Shown piece after piece: positions 12,613 through 24,965 of a stretch of DNA of 64,000 nucleotides; the stretch's first letter is position 1, and every line of letters starts with the position of its first letter. Below the pieces are notes generated by a model. The model was not told the origin of the DNA. It did no database searches and saw only the letters and a list, made by a program, of their open reading frames with translations. Made by a program: the position numbers and the translations under genes. The DNA comes from Lumnitzera littorea (Eukaryota; Streptophyta; Magnoliopsida; Myrtales; Combretaceae): assembly GCA_024138015.1 (NCBI GenBank), contig JAMXBB010000008.1:48956446-49020445 (forward strand), read 5' to 3'.

Positions 12613-13273
12613 TATCCTTTAGTAGGGATTAGACTTCTCGTGGTTTAGTAGTAGTTATATTAGGGTTGAAATCCAAGGTAACTATTGGTGATAGCTAGGG
12701 GTGATTCGAGCTCAACAAAGTGGTGTTTTCAAAAGTTAAGAGTTTGAATGAGCTAGCCGTACCGATGTTTCCACTCAAAAACAACCAAAAGTGTAAGAAA
12801 TCTAAAGGGAGAGAGATAGTAGTCACACGTCAAGTATCCTAGAAGGAGAAAGCTTTGATTAAAGCTTGTATGTGTGTTTTTTAATGTTGCTTGATGCCCT
12901 AAACGACTTCTCTACTCCTATTTATACTTATGCATGCTCAATTTCATTTGAGAATTCATTGTTTTTCAATAAAATGCTCATTTTCCCAAAAAACCTATAA
13001 TTCTATCAAATCACATATGCTTATTTGACTTCTAATTAAGCCCTTTGATCCTAAAAAGTTAAAAGACCCTTGAAATGAGACCTAATCACCCTTATTTTCC
13101 TAAAATCCTATATTTTTGTTCATTATCCTATATTTTTATCCCACTTATTTCTCTTTTTATTTTTTGTATTTTTCTCAATTTTCATTTTTTTTTTGTACTT
13201 TTCAAATTAAGACCTTTTCTTTATTCTAGAAAAATACTAAAACTATAGGAGGATAAAAATAAGATGTCTACAT
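12613..13273 (+). repeat. Partial LTR related to family C
   Basis: The tract ends with the same 'agatgtctacata' words as the block before it (12602 and 13264) and has a 'cctatttatac' TATA-like site at about 12918. It lacks the family C start. It is probably the 3' part of a related LTR, or of a second copy joined to the first. Confidence 0.25.
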
Positions 13274-15408
13274 ATGTAATAAGGAATTTAGGAATGCATT
13301 GATTTACTTATTGATCTTTATGCATTCTTTAAGAAAATCCCTAAACTCCCACTTCCATTTCATCAAAAGGACTATTCATAAGATTCATCGATTCTTATCC
13401 ATAGATAACCATAGAAGGAATTGGTAAAAAAGAACTTATATTGAATTTGAGAGAAGATAATCCACCAACAACAGCAAGGAAGCAGTAGTAGTGGTGTTAA
13501 GCAAGAAAGGAGAGGACTTTGGTAAGGGGTAAGGGGAAAGAAAGTTAAGGCTTTCGTCTTATGAATTATGATACTGCCTACCCCTTCCCCTACCATTAAT
13601 CCCACAAACCATGCGGTTAAGATTTACAACTCTACCTAAAATCGCTAGAAGATTTATAAAATCAAAATACAAAATCGAAACATAGAAATATAAGATTTTA
13701 TAACTCATGTAAAATAGTTTTAAAAAATTATACATATGCTTATAGTAATTATATATATATATGTATATATATATATAAACTTGAAATACATGATGCAAAT
13801 AAGGAAACAAAGAAATTAAGTTTTTTTTTTCTTAAAAAGTTATTCATCTATAATCCAACATGTATGAAAAAAGGATTTTATAGTTGAAAGTAATTTTTTT
13901 TTTCAAGGTTATTTTGCTTTAAAAAATGTAGTTAAACCAAGAGAATGTCTTTTCAACTTATTTTCAATTATTGATGATATAAAATGAAATATATAATTTT
14001 TCTTCTAAACTTTACTGTTGGAGTTGAAACTTGAATGATTGTTATAAACATCAAATAGGGGATTAAGAGAGAGAAAAAGAGGAAAATAATTAGAATAGGA
14101 TATAAAAGATGATATAATATAATGCTCTAATAGTTTAAGGCTTGCAAAAGTCTAGTTATATTTTTTATTTTTAAGTCTATTCAACTAAGATATATAGAAT
14201 TAATAAACTCGGTAAAAAATATAAGTTTCTACCGAGTTTAAAAGTAAATTCGATTAAAAATATAAGTTTCTATACGAAAATAATTTTATATTTAAGTTAA
14301 CTCAGAAGAGCTTCCTAAAATTATAAACTCATAAAATTGCATAAATAGAATAGCAATTTTGACAACCATGCCTATGGCTCACTAGCCCTATGGGCGAAAA
14401 TTTTCTCGCCAAAGTTTACCTAAATCTTAAAGGATTCTAGATATTTGTTTCCCATTCCTTTTTATTTAGTTCTCAAGTGGGATATCTTTTTAGGTAGTTA
14501 CTACATAAGACTTTGACATACTTAATTGTCAAGCTACTTAAAGTTTATGCTTTTCTATTCACTATATTCACTAGTACTTGATGAAGGTCAAGTTTGTTTA
14601 AACCTTCAACTATTGTAGTTCCACCACTTGATATGGACTTAGCTTATGCTTCTACATAAGAGATACATAGAACCACAGTAATCCTTAATAGGAGAGATTT
14701 GTAGGCCACTCTGCAATTTTTTCTTGGATTTCAAATCACTCGATATACTTGGGATTTAGCTTTCCTTTGATTTGGAACCACAGTAATCCTTAATAGGTGA
14801 GATCTTTAAGAGGATGTGGACTTCTACTAAAATTTTGAGGTCATCCTCCTTTACTTACATTGCTCTTTTGATGCTATGTGCTATTAGCATTTCCTATTTC
14901 ATTACTTTTAACTTATTGATTGTCTTTGTACTAACTATGAATCCAAAATTTGTCTTTCTTCTACCCCATCTTAATACACAAGCAATTTACACTTTGTTCA
15001 ATGTAATGCCTCATCTGGATCCATTTATATGGTTGCTTAGTAATTATTATTATAGGTATACTTTGTCAATGGAAAATGGTAGTCTCAATTTCCTTTAGAA
15101 TCCCTGGCACATGCTCTCAAAATATCTTCCATAGTCTATATGGTCAATTTTAATTAACAATCTTTTGAAGGTTGAAAGGTGGTATTAAACTGCAAATTAA
15201 TACCTAAAGACTTGTTCAAGCTTTTATAAAATCATCTAACAACCCATGTGATTGGGATTAATTTTTTGATCCAAAGGCTTTGTTTTGTTCAACAAATTAC
15301 TAAAGATATATTATTTGTTGCATGGCTCATTTGGATTGGATATTAACTTTGCATGGAATCATCATTTAACTTTATGTGGCTTAGGATGTGAGAGTAATAC
15401 CACTTGCA
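13274..15408. other. Unassigned DNA with a GC-rich hairpin and a short direct repeat
   Basis: No protein domain was recognised. The open frame at 14814-15098 is hydrophobic but matches nothing I know. Three structures are visible: an imperfect inverted repeat of G/C-rich arms at 13521-13537 and 13577-13594, a TA microsatellite at 13750-13777, and an exact 23-base direct repeat at 14670-14692 and 14775-14797. Confidence 0.45.
14670..14797. repeat. Exact 23-bp direct repeat, 105 bp apart
   Basis: gaaccacagtaatccttaat plus agg occurs at 14670-14692 and again at 14775-14797. Confidence 0.85.
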
Positions 15409-15951
15409 TGATATTAGAATGATCTACATGAAGATTATATTTTATTTTATTTTATTTTATTTTAATCTATTTAGTTATTGGTTATTTTTCCATCTATTAG
15501 CTAATAGTTATTAAGGATTTATTCTAGGTTTAAGATTTTACTCTTATGTTTAGTTATTGGTTATTTTATTTTATGCCCTTAATTTTATTTAGTATTTTAT
15601 GTTTATGCCCTTAATTACCATTAGCATTTCAAAGCTTCATATTATTTATAATCAAACATTCATAACAATTTTATGAAATATTAAAATCCTAAGAGAGTTA
15701 TTTTTTTTAACCTTATCTTATCAATCAATCGAGTCAAAAACCTATTTCAATTTGATTGTGTCATATCAATTAAATTTAAACATAGCTCAACTTTGTTTGG
15801 TGCATCATAAAGAAAAGTTGTTCATATCTTTATTTTATTTCATCTCATAAAACCTAAAATCTTAAACACAAAAATATTAAAGACTTTTAATTTCAATCGA
15901 TAATTCTAGGCTTCCTTATATGAACACAACATATTGATTCTATCAAAATCA
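15409..15951 (+). repeat. 5' LTR next to a tRNA-iMet primer site
   Basis: Non-coding AT-rich DNA directly upstream of a good primer site and ending '...aaaatca', as an LTR should. The start is uncertain; 15409 (tgatattag) is a guess. It contains a (TTTTA)n run at 15439-15473 and a repeated 'ttagttattggttat' at about 15468 and 15549. The internal region that should follow (15967 onward) has no gag that I can recognise, so the element class (copia, gypsy or non-autonomous) is unknown. Confidence 0.4.
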
Positions 15952-15953
15952 TA

Positions 15954-15966
15954 TTGATATCAAAGC
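15954..15966 (+). promoter_or_regulatory. tRNA-iMet primer-binding site
   Basis: ttgatatcaaagc differs from the plant initiator-Met primer site TTGGTATCAGAGC by two changes, both G to A. Confidence 0.6.
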
Positions 15967-17181
15967 AAAGGTTATAGAAAAGGAAATATGTTTCTATGTT
16001 GGAGATAGGATGCCTATGGTGTGACTTGTGCATGTCATATGCACCTCGAGTTTAGTGATTGATGCAACAAGTAGCAAGAGTGGCTCTATGGTGTGTGCAT
16101 ATGTACTTACTGGAGGTTAAGTGAGCATGTTAGAGAGCTACCATTTTGTGTGTTTAGGGTACCTATAAGGGAATGCAACTATGTGTAAGCAACTATATAA
16201 GGTTAGTCTCAGTCAAATAATTAAGAAGAGGGGGTTGAATGATGGTTAAAAACTTCTATAAAAATACACTTTGTAACTATTTGATATTAGATCTCATTAA
16301 ATTAAACTAGGTTAGATTATAATGGATCAAAATCTACAAGGTTTAGATTAGAGATTTGTATACAAAAGCTTATTCTGTTAAATAAAGAGTTTAATTAAGA
16401 CATATTTCAGAATTAATTAGAGTATAAAAATCTAATATAATAGATCAAAATCTTTTTATGTTCCATAAACTAAATGATGTCGTCAATGTGCAATAATATG
16501 AAAAAAATAAGAAGTGTGAAGAAATATAAAGAGCAAGGTTAAGAAAATTATGCAACCATAAATACTGGTTCCATTTTATGTATCAATCCACTCTTTTAGC
16601 ACCAGATGTCAAGGAACCAATGAATCATTTTGACTATTCTACAATTTGAGAAGAAGATCAATGAGGTAAACCAATTCTAGACTCTACTTAGTCTCCCACT
16701 TTCTCACTTAAAGTATACCAAGTAAAATAGAATCTCCCTTACTTTCTCTTAAATAGCTAAAATAACCACTATGTTTAAAGTGAATAGCACTATTCGAAGA
16801 TTAATTTCTTAACACTTTAGCTTAATATCTTACAATAATAACAAAGTAAACACTTTACCACTTTTTCCTTGTCTTGTATGTTATATCTCTTTTGCACCAT
16901 CTTTGCTCTCAATTAAGGAGTCTTCTTTATATAGCTTTTCTTCCAATGTTGGTATTGCTTCATATAAGGAGATAGCTATTTAAATCGAATCCTCATGATA
17001 GCTGTTGCTTTGTTAGCTTTCCATATTTTCAAGATATACTTCAGTTGTCAACTACTTTGCTTCCTTATATAACTATATAGTCTTTCGTTGAATAATCATT
17101 TAATTGTAGAAATACTTACTTAGACTTTATTTAAACCATTCATCGTCTATGATTGTTCCCTTTGGATTGATTCATGTGATA

Positions 17182-17212
<31 letters not shown>

Positions 17213-18229
17213 TACCCAAATATATCCATCCCATAGTCCTAGGCCTTCAATGTATAAAACTTTTGCTCTTTTATTGTCACTTACTCAAAATCTCTATGGA
17301 GTAATCTTCTAATCATTGCTTCTAATCAATCTTTTTCTTCTATGCCCCTGCATCGAAATTATCTTCTATTCTAAAAAGATTCTATGCCTCTATTTCTTGA
17401 TCATTTTAATGCTACTCCATTTCTTTTGTTCTTTTGCACTCCGATGTCTAACCTTAAAGTTTTTATTCTTTACTTTTGATTCTTGTTCCACTCTAAACTT
17501 CTTCTAATTTGTTCTTTTAACTACTATAGCTTCTCATTCTTCTCTTAGTAATCCTATCGGTTTTTCTAGTACAAAATCATTTGTTCTTTTGACTCTTGGT
17601 CTTCTTTACTTCTATTCATTATTTCTTATCCTAGTTCTATCATGTGGTTCTTCTACTTTACCTTTTTCTTTATCTTTAACTAAAGCATTTCTTCTTATTG
17701 TCCATATGCATTCTACTTTTGTTTTTACTTACTAGCACATTAAGTAGATTTTATCAATAAAACACGAATATTTTGTTAGTTAGGTACTTAATGATGGGCA
17801 AGGAGCACTCACACCATGTGTTGGGGTATACAGCATGGTATATCAAAATGAGTAAGAGCACATATGGTCATGATTGAGTAAGTAAGTGTAGGTGTGTAGG
17901 TTACTTGAAGCATGTCGTAAGCATTTAAGTAGGTGTCATAGGATGCTAGTGTACTATAATTGTATGCAACGATGCATACATGGTGGTGTGTACAAGGAGA
18001 GCACACAAGGGGTACTCATAAGTAGACATGTGGCATGTAGCAAAAGTACATCTGTGTCTAAGTGTAGAAGTGTAAGCACTTGCTACTATATTACACCACT
18101 TGCTACTGAAAGCTTGATGTTTTTAGAATCAAGGAAAGCACCGAAAGCCTTTGAAGAGAGTTCAACCCATGAACAAAATGCTATAAGGGAGGTAAAGAAG
18201 TCTAAACATCTAAAAAGGGTATAAACTTT
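15967..18229. other. Retroelement leader and LTR-like DNA, not resolved
   Basis: No gag or pol motif could be read. At 16222-16240 the words 'aagagggggttgaat' are the reverse of the 'aattcaccccccctctt' tract usual near the primer end of many plant Ty1/copia LTRs, which suggests a minus-strand LTR to its right (roughly 16200-17150). GT-rich, repeated 'tgtgtgca/tgtaag' words occur at 16015-16190 and 17800-18090. A (TA)n microsatellite is at 17185-17212. The open frames at 17316-17507 and 17892-18224 have no recognisable domain. Confidence 0.35.
17185..17212. repeat. (TA)n microsatellite
   Basis: About fourteen TA units. Confidence 0.9.
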
Positions 18230-18840
18230 TTTGAAAATGGGCTATTATTATATAATTTTCGTAAGATCAAAATATGAGTTTTGCCTTATAGTTAATTATT
18301 TTGGGATGGCTATAAATACATATCCAAAAGAAAATTAAAGGCAACCTTTTGAGCTAGATTTGCAACTTATTAAGTTGTATATACCTCCATTATTATATTT
18401 TTCACTTTAACAATTATTTGCAATCAATCAAGTAAAATGTAAAATAGTGATAAGAGAGAGTTTTTACTTACATTTATTATAAAGCAATATATTTGTATTT
18501 GTTTAAGTGGAAACTCTTGTGAATATGACTTGTGAGAGCCATTTAGTTTGTAATTAATAAAAGTGCATGTGAAGTCCTCGATTAGAAGGTGGTGTCATAG
18601 TAGAGAATAGGGGGCAATCCTTACGCCACTTAAAATCCAAGCATGGTCTTCTAAACGCTTCTATCTTTATTTTTCAACACTTTACTTATTATATGCGTTC
18701 ATTCATTTATTGATTGTTTATTAAATTTATTTAAAATAAATAATTTTAGACAACTTCCACTGAGACCTAATTCACTTCCCCAACACCCATCCCCCTCAAC
18801 CCCTTTGGTACCTAGTCTAGCACTTTAATTAGTACCAAAA
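18230..18840 (+). repeat. Probable 5' LTR and leader of the Ty1/copia remnant
   Basis: This is non-coding DNA immediately upstream of a copia gag. A TATA box (tataaataca) lies at 18311 and the words 'gagacctaattcacttcccc' at about 18760 match the C-rich tract usually found near the LTR/primer-site junction of this kind of element. A clean LTR start and primer site were not found, so boundaries are approximate. Confidence 0.4.
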
Positions 18841-18884
18841 CAAGTCTCCAAATATTAATTTTTTTTCTTAAGAAAAATTTAGAG

Positions 18885-20965
18885 TGAAGACCATGGCATT
18901 AAGTAGACTAACATTTTTATAATTCATGCTATTAATAGACCACATCTTATGACCAGTGGTAAGAGAATATTTATCAAAACTCAACATAAGAAGTAAAATG
19001 TTATTGAAAAGGGGCTTATAGCTAATAATAAAGAGAACAATTATATTGAAAATGATTGGAAATCTATTGATTTGAATGAAATCGTTATAAATATCTCGTA
19101 ATATGCTTTGAATGATAAAAGTTGTACCTATAAAAGTGTTATTGAAATTTAGGATGGACTTTAATATACTTATGAAGGGACTATTCATGTCATAGACACC
19201 AAAATAATCTTCTTACTACAATGGTTGAAATTTGCAAAATGGAACCAAATGAGACATTGATAAAATGTATAATAGGATCATTAACATCATTAATCCTTTA
19301 ATAATACTTGGTAACAAATTTATTGATCTTGAAATTAACTTTAAGTCTTTACATCTTTACTAAGGAATTAAGAGGCCAAGAGATCCGCTATTAAGAAACC
19401 CATGATCTTAAAGATAAAGAGGAAACAACTCCTTAGAACTCTCAAATGCATGAAATGATCAAGAAGAAAGGAGAAGATTCCAAGAAGAAGACAATAACTC
19501 TCAAGGCCTCAAGTTTAAGCTCTAATGATGATGACAAGGAGTTGGCTACAGTTGCACAAAAATTCAAGAAATTCGTGAAATTTAAAGAGAAGATGAAGAA
19601 GGAAGAAAAGGAAAAATCTTAAAACCAAAGAAAGAAAAGATGGAAATCTTCAAATGCTACAAGTGCCAAAGACTAGGTCTTGTTCCATAATATTGTTCAA
19701 TGCTTAAGAAGGCTAAGAAAATGCCAAGGAATGAATCTTTAGTCACTAAATGGACTGATGATGACTGAATGGATTGATGATGACTCTACTAACTTAGATG
19801 AAGAAGTGTATTTTATGGCTCCAGAAGACGAGATATAATCTGTTTCTTCTTATATTTCCTATGATAAGTTGATGAGCGTATACGATAAATTATTTAGTGA
19901 GCTTTACAAGACCCATAAGAAAACCACTACTTTGAAAAATATGATGAAAAAAGCTAAAAATGAACTTGATGAATGTAAAGGTGAATTTGACAATTTGAAG
20001 AAAGGGAATAAAAAATCAAAAGAAGAAAAAAAAAATCTTGAAATTTGGAAATGAGAAATTCAAACAAAAGAATAAGGATTTAAATAAAAAATGAGATTTT
20101 GAAAAATAAAAAATGATGATATGAAGGGTGAAATGTTATTGTTGAAAAGGTAGAAGAGGTTGAGATTGAAAACGTTATTTTGAAAACTAGCTTGGATGAT
20201 TCAAACTATAACCAAATTTGCCAAAGATTAAGAGAATTTGGGAATGCTCTTAAGTGTGAAGTTGGGTATTGTGGTAAATGCAATTGCAAGTCCCATAGAA
20301 GTTATATGTTAAAAAACATAAATAGGACTAATAATTATTGTAGAGAGTTTGGCAATATTACACATAATTATATAATTAGGAGAAATGAAAGTTAGAATCA
20401 TAAGAGTAATTGGTCCAAAAGGACAAACACATAATGTTTCTAATAACCCCAATGACCTAACCTTAAATAGGTACCAAAGAAATGATCCCCAATTTTTGTG
20501 AAAACCTTTAAGACATAGAAATAAGTGGTACTTAGCTACAAATGCTCAAGAAACATAACAAAAATGCTTCTTGAACATTACTAAACTTGAAAGAAAAAGA
20601 AAGTGCTACCTTTAGAAGTAATCGAAAGCAACTATTTTAGGTGAAGGTAATATTCTTGTTAATAATGATTTAACAATTAAGAATTAGTTGCTTAGTGAAA
20701 ATTTTTTATGTATTTTACTTAGTATTAGTCAATTATGTAGTGCAAAGTATAAGGTCACATTCTTAGCTTCAAAGTTTTCTATTGAAAGACTAATTAATGA
20801 TCAAATATGTTTTTAAGGGCATAGAAAAGAAAATGTTTATAAAATAAATTTTTAGGATCTTTCAAATTTTGGTAAAACTTGTATGTCCACTCAAAATGAC
20901 GATAGTTGGTAGTACCATAGGAGATTTGAATATGCTAGCATGAAAACTATTTCAAAATTTATAAA
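18885..20965 (+). pseudogene. Ty1/copia gag, protease and pre-integrase remnant
   Basis: In order: a UBN2-type gag with NNYIENDWKSIDLNE near 19040-19085 and DKMYNRIINIINPLIILG near 19262-19315; a lysine-rich stretch; a zinc knuckle at 19655-19696 (CYKCQRLGLVP) in which the histidine position is leucine; an acidic piece (DDSTNLDEEVYFMAPEDE) near 19780-19835; a coiled-coil-like segment (open frame 19869-20054); a second knuckle-like stretch near 20336-20380; a protease region at about 20505-20550 (HRNKWYLATNAQ) where the usual D-S-G reads A-T-N; and a GAG-pre-integrase motif (YHRRFEYASMKTISKF) at 20905-20960. Stops and frameshifts separate these. The sequence stops abruptly after the pre-integrase motif, so integrase and reverse transcriptase are deleted. 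Confidence 0.85.
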
Positions 20966-21760
20966 AATAGAAACTCATCAAAGGTTTACAAAAAATAAAA
21001 GTTTAATAAACAACGTTTTTTAAGCATATCAACACAAACAACAAGCAAAAAATTCTTTTAACTTTAAGAATACAATATCTAATTCTAGACAATGAACTTG
21101 ACCATGATTCTCCTTCTTTATAGAACAACATGATCACACCCTAGATAGAAAAACAAATTTTAACACTTAAAACCCCATATACTTATTGAAAATAACATTC
21201 TCCTCACTTACCTTTGGATCCTTCTTCTAAGTTTGTGAATTGGACACTTAATCTTGAGGGTTCTCATGCAAGAGCTCTATTTCAAACAAAGCACATGAAG
21301 GTGAGAAAGAGAGAGTGGGTCTTTATTTTCTTCTACTATAAATCAAATGGCGATGTAGAACCTTTGCACCACACTCCTACAACCTTAAAATAAACCTCCA
21401 TAATTAGTTTGATTCCAATGAGATCAGTCAATTAAGGAGCTATATCTTTCCTTCTAAATACCCTACCCTTATGTTGATGTCTCTATTTACAAAGGCTTTG
21501 TCACCACTAATGAGAAGAAGAATAATTAAGGGGGGTATTAAAGAGGTATTCAAATGAACGATTTTCCTAATTTCCTCCATTTCTAAAAATACCCCCAACA
21601 AGAAGAAGAATAATTAAGGGGGCATTAAAGAGGTATTCAAATGAAGGGTTTCCTTAATTTCCTCTATTTCCAAAACTACCCTTGACTTTAAAAACAAATT
21701 ATTTTTATGCCCCTGACTTCTTAATTATATCTTCTTTAAAATTTTATAGGGTTTTACATA
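20966..21760. other. LTR-like non-coding DNA with an 88-bp tandem duplication
   Basis: No open frame of note. The words 'cttcttctaagtttgtgaattgg' split near 21217-21240 and the run 'gagaaagagagagtgggtc' resemble leader/R regions of plant LTRs. The right part holds the tandem duplication listed separately. It is bounded on the right by the target site of the solo LTR. Confidence 0.35.
21513..21688. repeat. Tandem duplication, 88-bp period, two copies
   Basis: agaagaagaataattaaggg starts at 21513 and again at 21601, and the following bases (attaaagaggtattcaaatga, then tttcctaatttcctc-like words) continue in parallel with a few substitutions. Confidence 0.85.
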
Positions 21761-21765
21761 AAGTG
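21761..21765. repeat. Target-site duplication (aagtg), left copy
   Basis: The five bases aagtg immediately precede the TG of the solo LTR and are repeated exactly at 24680-24684. Confidence 0.8.
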
Positions 21766-24679
21766 TGTAAGCCCCAAAGCTAAGCCAATTAACCGTAAGA
21801 TTAAACTTAGAACATAAGTTTTGGATGATCGGTTAAGGAATCCAATTAAACCCCAAATTATAAACTAATGAGAGAAATATTAGTAAAAATGATCCCGTAA
21901 ACTTGAATTTAAGAAAATAAGTAATAAAATAGGAGACTATAAAATTTTCAAATTTTAAGCATAATAATTGCTAATTACCGAAAAGGCGAAAAGTGTAATT
22001 TAATAACTAATAAATTATTAGAGATAGATTATATGTATACTAAAAATTTTAGAATGACTAAAGTAATAATTAGGAATGTTCACGTGTACTCCACATGTAT
22101 TTATGTGTAGATAAAAATACGCGTAATTACCTAAATTGGCCAAAAACTAAGTAAATAATTAAAGAAAATTATAAAATAATTATGGAAAAATTAAAAAAAA
22201 TCATAAGAGGATAAGCTAAATCAAGATGAGGTCATGGCAGGTTTAAAGCTGCAAAAGAAAAATTAGCTAATAAAAATTGAACAACCTAAAAGCCAAAAAT
22301 CAAGAAATTTAGACAAAGTCTTGTCAAATTAATGCATATTAATTACTACAATTGTCTATAAATAGGGAAAAAATTTCCAGAAGTCATTTGGTCAGTTTAG
22401 AATCTGAGAAAAATTGGAACATTGAAAAAATCGAGAGAAAATCCAAAAAAAAAAAAAAGAAAAGAAAACTGTGCAGATTAGGCAAGTGAACTAAAACCAC
22501 CACTCACCACCTAGGACCGAACCATCACCACCACCCTACACTAGAACCACCGCCTGGACTGGCCGACAACCTTGGATCAGGTTTGGATGGCCAGAAAGCT
22601 TCGAACCGGTTAATCATTTATTCACCCCGATTTTTGTATAATTTTGTAAAATTAGTTATTTTGCCTAGAAAATTATGAAACTTGTTATTCTGAGGTTTTA
22701 TTGTATGTAGATTTAGGGAAAAATATTTATTTAGTTTAATTATGTTTGAAAATATAAGGTCCTTAACAAATTGTTCAAAACCGAGCATGATTAAACCGAA
22801 AAATAAATAGGCTTAGGAGTGTAATTTGGAGCTCAAAATTTTTCTGTAGGATGGTCATATGATGTAGAACAGTGCTATGAAGCCATTTTTTTAAAATTAA
22901 TTTTCGAAATTTTAAAGTTAATTTTTAGCCCTAAAATGATGGAAAAATTGGGTGATTTAGGGTTAATTAGGTGATTAGGATGTTAATTACTGATTTAGAT
23001 ATTAATTATATGTTTAGGGATGTTAATCTCTGAAGTGGAACCCTAATCCTAGCCTTTGGGTATTAAGTATGGTTAATTAGGGAAATTAGGTAAGTAATAT
23101 AAGAAATTAGTAATATGTGAAAGTGTAAATTAATAAATCTAAAAAAATAAGGTTATGTAGATAATATTATAATAGAAATCAAAAAAATAATAAATCTGAA
23201 ATAACATCTAATTTTAAGTAAATATCTCAAAATGTAAGATTTTTACACATCGGGAATAAATCCGATATCTCAATTAGGGTTAGCGTGTACCGAATAGTTT
23301 AGAATACCAAATTACGACCCAATAGGATATTTAAGTACCCGAGCGTAATGTGATTAATGTCACATTGGGATTCGAGCTTATTTAAGACTTAGGAATTAAA
23401 ATTAAAATCTAGTTTAGGAGTTGAACCCCGAAATAGAGTACAACGAATCATTAGAGCGTTATAGGTATACATGGGGAAAATGAGTTACATTATGAATTAG
23501 AATAAGAATCCATAAAATATAAGTATTAAAAAGACCTATTTGTATTATAGGATACCTAGAGACAAATCAGCTCGCGACTAAAGGATCGAGCGATCGAGCA
23601 AATTCAAGTAAGTTAGGTTATTGCTTATTGTAATAGAGTACTAGTTTTGTAGTACTCGGAGACTTAGGCATGTATATGATTGTGAATGTAAGTAGTTTAC
23701 GCATGTGATTGATGTATCTGAATTCGTGCTGAAATTTGTATTGTGAGGGATTTTGTGACTGATTGAATTGGTATAAAATTGTTTGAGCACCTTAAATGGA
23801 ATTTAATCTTAGTCGACCCTAATACCCAAAAATATCATGCATTGCAACCCGTTAGGGGAACATAGGATTCTCTAACCAAATACCGACCCCTTCGAAAGGG
23901 ATAGTGCAGGATTGCAAAATGGTCCCTTCTTCATCCTCAGTCGAACTAAGTGACAGAAGAGGAGGTCACAACAAGGGTGAAGTCAATGGTTCGAAGGTAG
24001 TCACGGGAGGAGCGAGGTCTCCATTGCACAAGCCTGGGTTTGGTTGTAAGCTGCTGCATAACATGAAACTCCTCAACCCGGATTGGAGCGGGTGAAATTT
24101 CTCTGATTTCACAACAGACCGGACTACGTTGTACGATGACACTTAATTGTTGCATTGCATGAAAATAATTGTTTGATAACCCTGTTTGTGCTTATATGCA
24201 TTCATGAGTCTCCAATTCAACTTACTGAGCTATAGTTGCTCATACCCTTATAGATCCTTTTGCAGGTTCTAATTTGTGATCACTTCAAGTATTATGCCGC
24301 CCTACAATTACCCAGAGGTTAGTCCTTTTAAAGCCAGGGGTATGAGGATCAAATTACTTAGTATAATGTGTAACTAGACTGACCTTATAGTTAAAGGTTA
24401 AAGACTGATAGTTATCCTGTAAATTAGTAAACTTTGGTGATTATGTAAAACTTCCTGGGAAGCTCTGTAGACTTACTTATAATTATTTATGTTTATTAGA
24501 AATTTGTAATATTTATCATAATTGTAGTATAATTGTTAATCGGACTGTTTACTTCAAAGCGAAGAGTCGTCAACGCCTTGTGTAGATCATGTCTATGGTA
24601 GGCACTGTGAGGCCAGTTACTATCATAGAATAGTTTACACGGCGGGATTGTTGCGACTCTGCGACTTCGGGGCATAACA
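21766..24679 (+). mobile_element. Solo LTR, 2.9 kb, probable Tekay/Del-type chromovirus
   Basis: The block begins tgtaagcccc and ends ggggcataaca, giving TG...CA ends that are also inverted relatives (TGTAAGCCCC and TGTTATGCCCC). It is flanked by the exact 5-bp duplication aagtg. Inside, a TATA box (tctataaataggg) is at about 22358 and is followed by a leader rich in CCACC words (22490-22560). Near the right end, 'cttactgagctatagttgctc' through 'ttttgcagg' at 24218-24265 resembles the stretch typical of long Tekay/Del LTRs. There is no primer site after the end and no internal region, so this is a solo LTR left by LTR-LTR recombination. Open frames inside (for example 23904-24095) are not genes. 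The clade call rests on length and remembered LTR style, so it is less sure than the solo-LTR call. Confidence 0.8.
22357..22369 (+). promoter_or_regulatory. TATA box in the solo LTR
   Basis: tctataaataggg lies about 590 bases from the LTR start in otherwise unordered AT-rich DNA, a plausible position for the retroelement promoter. Confidence 0.5.
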
Positions 24680-24684
24680 AAGTG
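24680..24684. repeat. Target-site duplication (aagtg), right copy
   Basis: Exact match to 21761-21765, directly after the CA end of the solo LTR. Confidence 0.8.
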
Positions 24685-24965
24685 TACAAATGAAGATGTG
24701 GAGTCACTTTTGATCCCAAAGTACGAACAAATCTAGAAGAAGCAATATTAGTACAACTTCCACTATGAATCACTACGAAACAAGCTTTACTCTTCATAAG
24801 GCATTAAGTGAAGAATAGCTTCACCCTGCATCTCATTTTCAAGTTGCTTAGGAAATGGTTAACTACAAGTGACATGAGCATGAAGATCCTCTTCCTTGTA
24901 CTTTACATTAGCATCACCCTCAGCTTCAAATTCTTTTACTTTCTCCTCCATTGATGCATCTAAAT
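24685..24965 (-). pseudogene. Ty3/gypsy protease and gag C-terminus (minus strand, part of the split older element)
   Basis: On the minus strand the frame reads KACFVVIHSGSCTNIASSRF across about 24735-24795, the plant Ty3/gypsy retropepsin active-site region, then LGSKVTPHLHLYTL up to the solo LTR. The usual aspartate of the D-G-G motif is a histidine (H-S-G), so it is inactive. Further upstream (24800-24965) an acidic stretch including MEEKVKEFEAEGDANVKYKE resembles the gag linker after the zinc knuckle. It continues on the far side of the Athila element at 51504. The solo LTR truncates it on the left. Confidence 0.75.

Noticed and set aside
18868..19188. 106-codon minus-strand open frame
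   Set aside because: The plus strand of the same bases is copia gag with recognisable UBN2-like residues, so this is an antisense shadow.
23904..24155. Open frames on both strands in a GC-richer part of the solo LTR
   Set aside because: They lie wholly within a defined LTR, overlap each other, and lack any family motif.
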